A DNA stretch of 64,000 nucleotides from a virus. The notes below the pieces were generated by a model that saw only the letters and a list, made by a program, of their open reading frames with translations, did not search any database and was not told the DNA's origin. Location of the stretch: IMG/VR virus record IMGVR_UViG_3300025316_000016, positions 1 to 64,000 of that record; one strand, written 5' to 3'. The translations under genes were made by a program, and so were the position numbers. Of the stretch, positions 50,589-57,900 are shown one piece after another. How positions within the stretch are numbered: position 1 is the stretch's first letter; each line of letters starts with the position of its first letter.

Positions 50589-52439
50589 ATGGCAAAGATC
50601 AAAAAACCAAATACCGGATATTTGACACTAGTAACCCAAAAGTTTGCGGAAGAAAATGGAATAAATTTTGTTTATGTTTTATCACAAAGGGAGATAGACA
50701 ACTTCTCTCGGATGAAAGGATCATTAGATCCAATCACTATGGCTAAGAAACTTGGTGGTAGCATAGGCACCCAGTTTAATGCAACCCATAGCGGAACTAG
50801 TAATGCGCAACACATTACAGAACACAAGGTTGGTAAGAAAAAAATAACATCTGCAAGTAAGAACCCAGGCATAAACCCACTATATACAAAAATTTCATCT
50901 GTATCGGTAACCCCTGTTAGGAAGAATGACTCTATTGCTGATATTCTGTCTAAGATGTATAACTATATAAAACTCAACCATGATCAGGAAATAAAGCGCA
51001 AGGAGTTGCAGCACAACTTTAAGAAAGGTGTATTGGATGATTCTAATCTGGAATTCTTGAAGTTATTAAAGAGTGCTAAGTCATATTCTTCGGCTGATGA
51101 TAAAAAGGGTCATTCAGGCGATAATATTTTAGGTAATATGCTGGACTCTCTTTTGTCAACAGTGGAGTCTGTAATAGCTGGACTTGCTGCTGCCGCAATA
51201 GCATTAAAAGCAATAAAACCCCCTGCTGAGAAATTGTCAAAACAAAATAAGAGTAAATCAGCGACAGAAAAAGTACCACCGGAAAAGATTCACGCGAAAG
51301 AAAAATCAAAAAAGACAGTTGGTTTGGTACCAAAAACCGGTACTGAAAAGGTTGATAAGCTAAAGACTGATGATGCTGCAAAGTTAAGAGCAAAGGATAT
51401 TGATGAGAGAGCGAAAAAGTTACAGGCTGAACCGGAAACACCAGGAAAACCAGCTGCGCAGGAATATCATGCCAGAACACCAACTCCGGAGAGCACAGCA
51501 ACTAAAGTAACAGAAGTGCCACCAGAACCACCTAAAACGGCTAGTAAAGTTTCCGGTGCTGCTGGTAAAGTTATGCGTGGAGCAAATATCGCAGCAATAG
51601 CTGTCTACATATATCAAACGTGGGAAGAGGTTTCTGCGCTTGATCCTAAAGACTTTCCGAGCAAAGACGCATACCATAAGAAAGTGGCATCGTTGATAGG
51701 TAAGGCATTTGTGGACTATGGTTTTGTCGCTGTTGTGTCAATCATCGGTGGTGCATTAGGTGGTCTTATTGGTGGAAAAAACATAAAAGGAAAGGTGTTG
51801 GGAGTTATTGTCGGTCTTGCTTCTGGTTTTGCTGCTGGAGTCTGGATATCCGAAGAGAGACAGAAGGAATACATAGAAAAGCTAACTGATTTGGTGGTTG
51901 ATTTTTTTTGGGATATGGCTACGAGCACAGAAATTAGCTCACCAAAAGAGAAAGATTTTATTATGAAGGACCTCAAAGGACCTAATAACGAACAGTCTAC
52001 ATTAAACGATGATCTATTGGGGTATAGTGGACAAGACCAACAATTCCATGCATATAGTGATGACGAGATAAAACAGTCTAGGAATAGATACAAAGACACA
52101 ATATCCGCAGAAGCGGCTACTAGGGGCGAACCAAATGCTGCTGGGTCTGGAGATAAATCTATCGCAGGATCTATTTCTGATAAATTTAATGATATAATAA
52201 ACTCTAAGAGTTTGACTCAATTGAAGTTGGAAAAGGGTGGTCAACTAGCTAATTTGATAGATGAGTATTTAAGTGCTAAATCTACTCCAACAGGAAAAAA
52301 TACTTCGTCATCAACAACAATTGACGCAACTAGCAAGTCAGCACCAATTAATAATGAAGCACCGGCTACAACTGGTGGTACTCGCCACGATGTCATGGGT
52401 CCGTATATATCTAGTGGTCTAGATAGAGTAACTGGCTAA
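50589..52439 (+). CDS. Tape-measure-region structural protein
   Basis: 616 residues; size is near T4 gp29 (590), but similarity is not clear enough to name it. An N-terminal domain (about 95-165) repeats the module of the previous gene: LYTKISSVSVTPVRKNDSIAD, ILSKMYNYIKL, then a charged helix. The middle is Lys/Glu/Pro/Ala-rich. Two hydrophobic segments lie near 380-415 (VAVVSIIGGALGGLIGG and LGVIVGLASGFAAGVWIS). Long helical, low-complexity protein with internal hydrophobic stretches after a chaperone-like gene fits a tape measure or channel-forming tail protein. Last gene before the terminator at 52,448. Confidence 0.7.
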   Translation: MAKIKKPNTGYLTLVTQKFAEENGINFVYVLSQREIDNFSRMKGSLDPITMAKKLGGSIGTQFNATHSGTSNAQHITEHKVGKKKITSASKNPGINPLYTKISSVSVTPVRKNDSIADILSKMYNYIKLNHDQEIKRKELQHNFKKGVLDDSNLEFLKLLKSAKSYSSADDKKGHSGDNILGNMLDSLLSTVESVIAGLAAAAIALKAIKPPAEKLSKQNKSKSATEKVPPEKIHAKEKSKKTVGLVPKTGTEKVDKLKTDDAAKLRAKDIDERAKKLQAEPETPGKPAAQEYHARTPTPESTATKVTEVPPEPPKTASKVSGAAGKVMRGANIAAIAVYIYQTWEEVSALDPKDFPSKDAYHKKVASLIGKAFVDYGFVAVVSIIGGALGGLIGGKNIKGKVLGVIVGLASGFAAGVWISEERQKEYIEKLTDLVVDFFWDMATSTEISSPKEKDFIMKDLKGPNNEQSTLNDDLLGYSGQDQQFHAYSDDEIKQSRNRYKDTISAEAATRGEPNAAGSGDKSIAGSISDKFNDIINSKSLTQLKLEKGGQLANLIDEYLSAKSTPTGKNTSSSTTIDATSKSAPINNEAPATTGGTRHDVMGPYISSGLDRVTG

Positions 52440-52447
52440 TAAAGAAA

Positions 52448-52467
52448 AACCCTGCCGGAGCAGGGTT
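52448..52467 (-). terminator. Rho-independent terminator (both directions possible)
   Basis: Perfect 8-bp stem aaccctgc/gcagggtt around a 4-base loop. On the minus strand it is followed by a T-rich run (TTTTTCTTT), ideal for ending the leftward gp32 operon. On the plus strand the tail is weaker, but it lies just after the last rightward gene, so it may serve both converging transcripts. Confidence 0.9.
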
Positions 52468-52478
52468 AGTGTTACATC

Positions 52479-53354
52479 TTAATCAGCATCAACAAGTGAT
52501 TCGAAGTACGACATGTCGAAGTCTGATTCTTCTTCATGTGATTCATCAACCACCTTTGGTTTTGGTGCCATTCTTGATTGTTCCATAGTGGTTCTTACTG
52601 TACCACCAATACCAAGAACTTTGTCCAGTCTAGCTTGAATTTCTTCAAACGTCTTGAATTCTTTATCATCAATAAGTGCGGCAATTGAATGTCCGACTAA
52701 TCCAGTGAGTTTATCCATATCATCAAATATAGGTGATTGTGATTCAAACTCAGATCTATCATAGTTCTGATATCCCTCTACCTTACGAATCTTCAATTTG
52801 AAGTTTGCACCGGTATCAAGATTGAATGGGCTGAATGCAACTTCATCAGGAAATTCTGGTGCAATAGCAAGCTCAATCTTATTGAATATTTTAGCACCAT
52901 ATCTAAACAAGAACACTTTACCGTTGTTCTCTGGGTGTTTAGGGTCATCAATCATGTAGATGTTTGAAACAAAACTCAATCTTCTTTTACGTGAACTAGC
53001 AACTTTTCTATTATCTGGAATCTCTGATTTCCACAACGCACTATTGCTTTCACAAACAGGACATTGTAGTCCTTTAGTAGTAAGACAATTGTCGATCAAC
53101 CAACCACCAGGACCTTGAAATCCATGTGAGTAGATCTTTACCCAAGGATCAATAAGACCATCAGCACCATCAGCATCGATTATTGGTAAGAATCTGAACG
53201 TAGCCATACCATTACCAGATTTATCTACATCGGGTTTCCAATAATTATCTTGAGAACCATTATCACCACCAGTGCTCTTAGCACTCATCTTTTCAAGTGA
53301 TTTGGTCAAAAGTGCTAAATCATTGTTGTTACGTTTTATATTTGAAAAACTCAT
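52479..53354 (-). CDS. 32: Single-stranded DNA-binding protein (T4 gp32 homologue)
   Basis: 291 residues; T4 gp32 is 301. It coats ssDNA in replication and recombination and represses its own translation in T4. The basic N terminus (SNIKRNN) is the cooperativity domain. A zinc site is visible as H77, C90, C98 and C101 (SHGFQ...DNC...GLQCPVC), the T4 H-x12-C-xn-C-x2-C pattern. The core includes KVFLFRYGAKIFNKI; the acidic tail ends ESDFDMSYFESLVDAD and recruits partners such as gp59 (54,163). Leader repeats upstream may act in autoregulation. Last gene before the terminator. Confidence 0.97.
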   Translation of the reverse strand: MSFSNIKRNNNDLALLTKSLEKMSAKSTGGDNGSQDNYWKPDVDKSGNGMATFRFLPIIDADGADGLIDPWVKIYSHGFQGPGGWLIDNCLTTKGLQCPVCESNSALWKSEIPDNRKVASSRKRRLSFVSNIYMIDDPKHPENNGKVFLFRYGAKIFNKIELAIAPEFPDEVAFSPFNLDTGANFKLKIRKVEGYQNYDRSEFESQSPIFDDMDKLTGLVGHSIAALIDDKEFKTFEEIQARLDKVLGIGGTVRTTMEQSRMAPKPKVVDESHEEESDFDMSYFESLVDAD

Positions 53355-53409
53355 TTTATTTCCTTCGGTTGTATTTTCGGATTTATTTCAGATTTACTTC
53401 GGTTGTATT
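53355..53409 (-). promoter_or_regulatory. A-rich repeated gp32 mRNA leader (possible autoregulatory site)
   Basis: On the mRNA this 55-base leader is A-rich and contains AATACAACCGAAG twice (53,398-53,409 and 53,364-53,375 on the plus strand), with two AAATCxGAA units between, then AAGGA and the ATG. It appears unstructured. In T4, gp32 binds such A/U-rich leader RNA to repress itself; the same mechanism is inferred here. Confidence 0.55.
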
Positions 53410-53656
53410 ATTTACTCATTACTTTCTTGAACATATTATCTAATTTTGCATTAGTTTCTTGGGCATATTTTGCTGCCAAAGTTGCTGATGCTTCTGCTGA
53501 TTTAGCTTTAGATAATGCATTCTTTACATCTTCTGCTACTTGTGTAACAGTCATATTTAGTGCAGTAATTTGCAACTGAACATTTTCGACATCACTATTA
53601 GTAGCACAGCCACTTACTAATGCTGCCACTACCATTGCTAACATAATTTTCTTCAT
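53408..53656 (-). CDS. Murein-lipoprotein-like (Lpp/OprI-type) outer-membrane lipoprotein
   Basis: 82 residues. Signal peptide MKKIMLAMVVAALVSGC with a lipobox (LVSGC) predicting lipidation at Cys 17. The mature part has an Ala-zipper coiled coil (VQLQITALNMTVTQVAED, then KAKSAEASATLAAKYAQ) and ends FKKVMSK with a terminal Lys, as in Lpp/OprI-family lipoproteins that link outer membrane and peptidoglycan. Phage copies are unusual. It lies between gp32 and a HAD gene in the sigma70-type operon, so it may be made early. Possible roles: envelope stabilisation, lysis timing or superinfection blocking (all inference). Confidence 0.85.
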   Translation of the reverse strand: MKKIMLAMVVAALVSGCATNSDVENVQLQITALNMTVTQVAEDVKNALSKAKSAEASATLAAKYAQETNAKLDNMFKKVMSK

Positions 53657-53671
53657 TTTGATTTTCCTTGG

Positions 53672-54163
53672 TTAAATATACATTTTTAAAATAGAGAGTG
53701 TTTCTGGTATCGTATGATGCCATATCGCAATTCCTCCAGCATTGCGCCAATCCTCAATGACAGATAATGTGTCATCGATAATGATTGAATCCGGTGTTGC
53801 AAACTTGTACTTGAATCGCTTTCCAGGAACAAAGTTTTGCTTAAATGTTATGTTGTGAGTATCAAGCCATATCCTCTTCTGCTCAGATATTGACTCATAG
53901 CTATCTTGTCTACCTGTAGATGAAAGAATCTCGGTAGGTATTGGTAGAGTTTTAAGAAAATTAACAAGAACCATTGCGTCAGGCATTAAATCTAGTGTAG
54001 CGAATTCTTGATTGGCAATAAATTCTTTGAATTGAACATCAAACTTCTTGTGCTTCTCTGCTTCTCTCGGTTCCATATGATATAACTCTTTGTATCTCTT
54101 AGAGAAATCTGCCACCACACCATCTAAATCAAGATATATCTTACTAATTGTTGGTTTATTCAT
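53672..54163 (-). CDS. HAD-superfamily phosphatase
   Basis: 163 residues. Motif I is YLDLDGVVADF (residues about 10-20), with the nucleophile Asp and acid/base Asp of the HAD fold. Motif II is a Ser/Thr in EILSSTGRQ. A Lys in RFKYKFATP and an IIIDDT acidic motif complete the site. The size and DLDGV-ADF form resemble 5'-nucleotidase or nucleotide-level phosphatases found in T4-like phages. Substrate unknown; nucleotide metabolism is likely given gp32/gp59 neighbours. Overlaps the gp59 stop (TAATG). Confidence 0.85.
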   Translation of the reverse strand: MNKPTISKIYLDLDGVVADFSKRYKELYHMEPREAEKHKKFDVQFKEFIANQEFATLDLMPDAMVLVNFLKTLPIPTEILSSTGRQDSYESISEQKRIWLDTHNITFKQNFVPGKRFKYKFATPDSIIIDDTLSVIEDWRNAGGIAIWHHTIPETLSILKMYI

Positions 54164-54768
54164 TATGTTCTCATGTGTTTAAGTAGGATCTGTCTACATT
54201 TAATTTCATCGAATCTCATTAGCGGTAGATATTTAGTGCACTTCATATAATATTGTGGCCAGATTATGTCATCATCTATCTTATTGTTCCACATTGGGAA
54301 GAAGTTCATAAAATACTGTAATATTACCATAGTTTCTAACGCTATTCTACTGCCCATTGCTTCTACTAAGAGTATTGGAAATCTACCTTCATGAACAACT
54401 AGCATATCGTTAGGATTATCCACAGAATTGATTAGGTCAATTATATCATTTTCGAATACATATGTCAAACTTTGCTTAGTCTTTAGCCATCTTCTATAGT
54501 TGTCTTCACCTATGTAACTAGCCAAATCACCTATCCATAAACTAGTATCCACCAATAGATTGGCGAGTATAAAGTCTCTCACTTCGGTGATACTATACTT
54601 ACTAGCTAACCTATGGAAATATACCTGATCATTTCTGAGTATAAATGTTTCCGGTTTAACCGTGGCCATGCCAATTGTCTTATTGAAGTCAAAATGCATG
54701 GTAGTTAGGTGAAGTTTTATTGCTTGGAATACCCGAAACGTTATATACGCGGTATTCTTTTTAATCAT
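54163..54768 (-). CDS. 59: Replicative helicase loader (T4 gp59-like)
   Basis: 201 residues; T4 gp59 is 217. gp59 loads gp41 helicase onto gp32-covered forks. Matches: VFQAIKLHLTTMHFDFNK (about 13-30), VYFHRLASKYSITEVRDFILANLLVDTSLWIGD (about 49-80, read in pieces: RLASKYSITE, FILANLLVD, LWIGD), and an all-helical C-terminal half. Its adjacency to gp32 and gp33 supports the call; T4 also clusters 33, 59 and 32. Confidence 0.85.
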   Translation of the reverse strand: MIKKNTAYITFRVFQAIKLHLTTMHFDFNKTIGMATVKPETFILRNDQVYFHRLASKYSITEVRDFILANLLVDTSLWIGDLASYIGEDNYRRWLKTKQSLTYVFENDIIDLINSVDNPNDMLVVHEGRFPILLVEAMGSRIALETMVILQYFMNFFPMWNNKIDDDIIWPQYYMKCTKYLPLMRFDEIKCRQILLKHMRT

Positions 54769-54982
54769 ATAGGCTAGATTCTTTCCTAATAAGATTCACA
54801 TCAACACATTGAACTCTAATCTTCTCCTTTAGTGCTGAAGATATTAGATCAGACGCAGTATCATATTCTAATTTGGATTCTTCGCAATAGTGCACGATAG
54901 CATCAAGAATATCAATACGTTCATTGTCCGCAAATTGCTCGATCATTCTTGAGAAGGATAGTATCTCGTCTTCATTTGGCAT
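54761..54982 (-). CDS. 33: Late-transcription co-activator (T4 gp33-like)
   Basis: 73 residues; T4 gp33 is 112, while aquatic T4-like homologues are about 80. gp33 bridges RNA polymerase and the gp45 clamp at gp55-dependent late promoters. The helical sequence ILDAIVHYCEESKLEYDTAS resembles the gp33 helix pattern, and the ending VDVNLIRKES resembles the loop that binds the clamp. Order 33-59-32 is that of T4. It would work with the TATAAATA promoters in this window. Short protein, so a moderate call. Confidence 0.75.
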   Translation of the reverse strand: MPNEDEILSFSRMIEQFADNERIDILDAIVHYCEESKLEYDTASDLISSALKEKIRVQCVDVNLIRKESSLYD

Positions 54983-55148
54983 GTTTATATTCCTGTATAG
55001 TTTTCAAAAACTCATCGATATTTTCTTTCTCGATAAATAGTACATTATGTGAGACAGTAGGTAATCCCATTGGCATATTAGGAAAGTCTAATCGATCTTC
55101 CTGCAATACTTTGATACCCCCATTTATCCATTCTACTATAGAAAACAT
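54972..55148 (-). CDS. Small hypothetical protein (58 aa)
   Basis: Starts MFSIVEWINGGIKVLQEDRL and ends DEFLKTIQEYKHAK. The stop (TGA) overlaps the gp33 start by 11 bases and the start lies just after the SleB gene. The coding frame is continuous and fits the operon. Helical at both ends, no membrane segment. No family recognised; position suggests an early operon member. Confidence 0.6.
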   Translation of the reverse strand: MFSIVEWINGGIKVLQEDRLDFPNMPMGLPTVSHNVLFIEKENIDEFLKTIQEYKHAK

Positions 55149-55150
55149 AA

Positions 55151-55651
55151 TTATGCAACATTAAGTGATTTGTAGAAGAAATGATTGCCTATCTTGACGC
55201 TACCTTTCTTGTGCTTCTTATCCACGAATGAATCAAACGAATCTCTATCACCAATAAAATTCCTATACTGACCAAGCATGATATTCTTTGCTAGTGTATG
55301 AAATTCTTGTAGTTCTTCGGCAGGTATACGTTTCTGTGTATATTGTTGCTTTACTACATTACATGGTGGTTGGTGCAATATCCTTAATGATCTGTTCATA
55401 ATAGTTATACCAACAGCTGCCTTACCTGCTAGTGGTTCGCCCCTACTTTCGGAGTAGATGGTCTCAGCGACACAGGATATCTGTTTTCGGTCTAAAATTA
55501 TATCGGAATGTCTTGATATAATAGTTCTGTGTATTATTATATCGGTATTCTTAGTTGATATAATGCGTACTTTGTTTGTTTCTGCATTCGCCACCATTGA
55601 CAAACACATGACTAATAAGAGCATCGATTTAATTGATTTATTTGCTCGCAT
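55151..55651 (-). CDS. Exported SleB-type cell-wall hydrolase
   Basis: 166 residues. Signal peptide of about 23 residues (KSMLLLVMCLSMVANA, cleavage after ANA). The mature part has the Hydrolase_2/SleB core: CVAETIYSESRGEP (about 60-72, with Glu 63 and Glu 68), AGKAAVGITIMNRSL, and IGNHFFYKSL at the end. This fold cuts peptidoglycan. A signal peptide means export without a holin; the protein could be an endolysin or a slow wall modifier. First gene of the sigma70 operon after a 150-base leader. Confidence 0.85.
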   Translation of the reverse strand: MRANKSIKSMLLLVMCLSMVANAETNKVRIISTKNTDIIIHRTIISRHSDIILDRKQISCVAETIYSESRGEPLAGKAAVGITIMNRSLRILHQPPCNVVKQQYTQKRIPAEELQEFHTLAKNIMLGQYRNFIGDRDSFDSFVDKKHKKGSVKIGNHFFYKSLNVA

Positions 55652-55801
55652 AGTTTTCTCCTATTTCTTCAGTTGCCATGATGTAAAACGACATCATAGT
55701 TTCCCTAGTTCTTCGGTTAGACTTTGTGATTTTGAACTTTTGAACGGGATTGGTACTTCAGTTATCTTATAAGCTTTCCTCTTTGTTAAAAATATAGGTA
55801 C
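55652..55801 (-). other. Leader of the sleB operon with possible micro-ORFs
   Basis: No standard gene. A minus-strand frame ending KSSKSQSLTEELGKL has no ATG. Its stop overlaps ATGATG of a 19-codon frame (MMSFYIMATEEIGENYASK) that itself overlaps the sleB ATG. Such chained overlaps resemble translational coupling or a leader peptide. A short stem GATGT/ACATC lies at about 55,677-55,692. Coding is uncertain. Confidence 0.35.
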
Positions 55802-55820
55802 ATTATATCACAAATGTACC
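55797..55820 (-). repeat. Inverted repeat over the -10 box (operator candidate)
   Basis: Perfect 8-bp arms ggtacatt (55,797-55,804) and aatgtacc (55,813-55,820), with 8 bases between, overlapping the -10 and the early transcript. Could bind a dimeric repressor, or form a hairpin at the mRNA 5' end. Confidence 0.6.
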
Positions 55821-55829
55821 TACTGTCAA
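55802..55829 (-). promoter_or_regulatory. Strong sigma70-type promoter with extended -10
   Basis: TTGACA (plus-strand 55,824-55,829) and TATAAT (55,802-55,807) with 16 bases between and a TGA just before the -10, giving TGATATAAT (extended -10). It reads leftward into sleB-33-59-HAD-lipoprotein-32. Confidence 0.85.
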
Positions 55830-55831
55830 GT

Positions 55832-56548
55832 TTATTGAACTAATCCAAACTTCATGTGCGTAGCTTCTTCAACAGCAGAAACCTGTACTTCGTATTTTGG
55901 AAGATCTTTGACTGGTAATGCTGTATTAGGCATCAACCAAGCGTGTATTTTGTTACTCTTCTTTTCGATAACTATTTTATATAGTCGTGTAGGAATACCC
56001 AAACCATTTCCTGTTATGGGATGTCCCTCATCGTAAATACCACCAGATATGATGTAATAATCAGTGCCAACAGTTGATGCCAATTGGCGTTCATACGTCT
56101 CTAGTTGTTTCCAAATCCCACGATTATTTCCTGACACCTGTGCTACCATATTACTAAGATTAAAACTCTCACTCATGATGCCAGCATTTAGGGTGTTATT
56201 TCCTGCTGGTGCCATATGACCACGATCGTGTGTTTTACCAACAGTGGCATAATCAGCTAATGTGGCAGAACATTCCGGTGCAATCAATGCGTCTTGGTGG
56301 AAATTGTCCTTACGCTTTGCAGGACCAGTCATCTCTGCAATGGTCAAGTGTTCGAACACAGCCACTGGTGCCTTAACAGAACATTTATGAATCACCGCAT
56401 AATTCAGGTGACAAAGTTCTTGATCACCCGATTGTGCTTGATATGTTGGGGTACCATTAGCAGTGAATTGTGGGCAGTTATCATCAATTTGACCGGCATA
56501 TACATGTGATGATAATAACAATGTACATACTAATAATAATTTACTCAT
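55832..56548 (-). CDS. Exported DNA/RNA non-specific endonuclease (Endonuclease_NS family)
   Basis: 238 residues. Signal peptide SKLLLVCTLLLSSHVYA (about 1-18). The catalytic DRGHMAPAGN motif sits at 108-117 with His 111. Metal-ligand and supporting motifs follow (NLSNMVAQ, NNRGIWKQLE), as in Serratia nuclease and NucA. Five or six Cys suit an oxidising periplasm. Its start overlaps the preceding gene (ATGA), placing it at the end of the late operon from 57,893. An exported nuclease could degrade incoming phage DNA, or DNA outside the cell. Confidence 0.9.
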   Translation of the reverse strand: MSKLLLVCTLLLSSHVYAGQIDDNCPQFTANGTPTYQAQSGDQELCHLNYAVIHKCSVKAPVAVFEHLTIAEMTGPAKRKDNFHQDALIAPECSATLADYATVGKTHDRGHMAPAGNNTLNAGIMSESFNLSNMVAQVSGNNRGIWKQLETYERQLASTVGTDYYIISGGIYDEGHPITGNGLGIPTRLYKIVIEKKSNKIHAWLMPNTALPVKDLPKYEVQVSAVEEATHMKFGLVQ

Positions 56549-57147
56549 CTAAATTCCTTTGCTCCTGGTATACGACTCAACTCACGATTAGTGTATCTTT
56601 TACCTGTGACAGTACGAGCATTGGCATCCTTAACTAATCCGGCCGCATGTTTCACTAATGCTTTGTGGTAGTTATGTGCAGCTGCTATGTGCGCGTGTGC
56701 AGCAAGTGCTTGCTTCATTTCTTTTCTTGCTTTATGTGCTGACCAGAAGGTGTGGTCTGGACTATCTAACTCAGCTTGTGCTGCCTTAACTCTTTCCGCT
56801 GCCGGAGCAAGTTTTTCTTTAGAAGATGCTGCCAGAGATTTAGTGCGGTCATGGTAATGTTGCATTTTTGTGGCAATGTTCTTTGCGTGTTGATGCTTAG
56901 AGAATATACCACCAATACTAGCACCGAGACTAACACCATACTTCTCTTGTACAAGAACAAATTCTAATAATGTTTCATTAAAATCTTCTTCTGTAGCCGA
57001 CTCTATTAATGTTGAGTATTGTTCATTAACTGCTGTATACAGGTCATCAATAAACTTCTGATCAAGCATAGATGCATCTTCATAGAATATGTCGATGGTG
57101 TCTATGATCAATTGTTCGTATAAATCGAAATCTAAATCGGTATTCAT
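56545..57147 (-). CDS. Late operon protein with acidic N-half and basic C-half (paralogue A)
   Basis: 200 residues. Residues 1-65 are acidic and helical (DLDFDLYEQLIIDTIDIFYED), 65-95 Gly-rich (LGASIGGIFSKHQHAKN), and the rest basic, His/Lys/Ala-rich helix (HARKEMKQALAAHAHIAAAH) ending TGKRYTNRELSRIPG. Layout and Gly-to-basic junction are shared with the next protein, suggesting duplication. Late expression and basic tails suggest DNA-associated virion proteins; unproven. Confidence 0.65.
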   Translation of the reverse strand: MNTDLDFDLYEQLIIDTIDIFYEDASMLDQKFIDDLYTAVNEQYSTLIESATEEDFNETLLEFVLVQEKYGVSLGASIGGIFSKHQHAKNIATKMQHYHDRTKSLAASSKEKLAPAAERVKAAQAELDSPDHTFWSAHKARKEMKQALAAHAHIAAAHNYHKALVKHAAGLVKDANARTVTGKRYTNRELSRIPGAKEFR

Positions 57148-57863
57148 TAGATTGAACCGGCAACTCTACCAGCAACAGACGCTAGTTTGTGTGCACCAGA
57201 AGTGACTTTAGTTTTGATCTTATCTTTCAGTGCTGAAATGTGTGAATCAATTTTACTAGCAAGATCTTTAGTGTGTTGATGATGTGTATCAAGTGCAGTT
57301 TTAGTATTTCTTTGGTGTGCCTGTAAATGGCCAGTTAATTCTTGTGCTGCTTTATGTTTAGATATTAGAGTATCTAATTTTGATTGTTGGTAAGTGCCTT
57401 TCAATCCACTAGCTTTTACTTTAGTATTCTTAGCAGAGTATTCTTTACCTGTAAATTTTCTAGCCACAGAAGATTTCTTTCTACCAATGCTTTTTTGTTT
57501 ATCACTGGCAGAAGAAGCAGCTTTACCAGCTTTAATGTTCTTGCGTTTTGCGATATAGTTTTTGTAACCATGTGCAGCACCAGCAACAAATGAACCGAGA
57601 GATTCATCTAGCATCATAGTAATCATTTCTTCGTATAATGCTTCGTTGGCATCAACACCGGTCAATGCTTGGTATGCTGATTCTTTTAGTGTTAGGTGCT
57701 TATAGTTCTCTACGAAATGTTCCATGAAGATTGACGTGATATACGCATCTTCATCGGTCATTTCATATTCTTCGTTCATGTCATAGTATTCATCAGCAAC
57801 GGCCTCGACCAATGACATGAATAAATCTTCAGAGTGTAATTTTTGTTCTTCGGTTAAGTACAT
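57147..57863 (-). CDS. Late operon protein with acidic N-half and basic C-half (paralogue B)
   Basis: 238 residues. Acidic helical N-half (MTDEDAYITSIFMEHFVENY), then LGSFVAGAAHGYKNYIAKRK (about 90-110), then a long Lys/Ser/His-rich C-half (SIGRKKSSVARKFTGKEYSA; TALDTHHQHTKDLASKI). It overlaps paralogue A by one base and lies 30 bases after a late promoter. Possible internal head protein or DNA-condensing virion protein; function inferred only. Confidence 0.65.
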   Translation of the reverse strand: MYLTEEQKLHSEDLFMSLVEAVADEYYDMNEEYEMTDEDAYITSIFMEHFVENYKHLTLKESAYQALTGVDANEALYEEMITMMLDESLGSFVAGAAHGYKNYIAKRKNIKAGKAASSASDKQKSIGRKKSSVARKFTGKEYSAKNTKVKASGLKGTYQQSKLDTLISKHKAAQELTGHLQAHQRNTKTALDTHHQHTKDLASKIDSHISALKDKIKTKVTSGAHKLASVAGRVAGSI

Positions 57864-57892
57864 AGCGGTTCCTATTATTGTGTGGTATTAAG

Positions 57893-57900
57893 TATTTATA
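57893..57900 (-). promoter_or_regulatory. T4-type late promoter overlapping the end of phoH
   Basis: Exact minus-strand TATAAATA about 30 bases upstream of 57,863. It makes the two basic-tailed proteins and the exported nuclease late genes, in an otherwise early/middle region. Confidence 0.75.
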
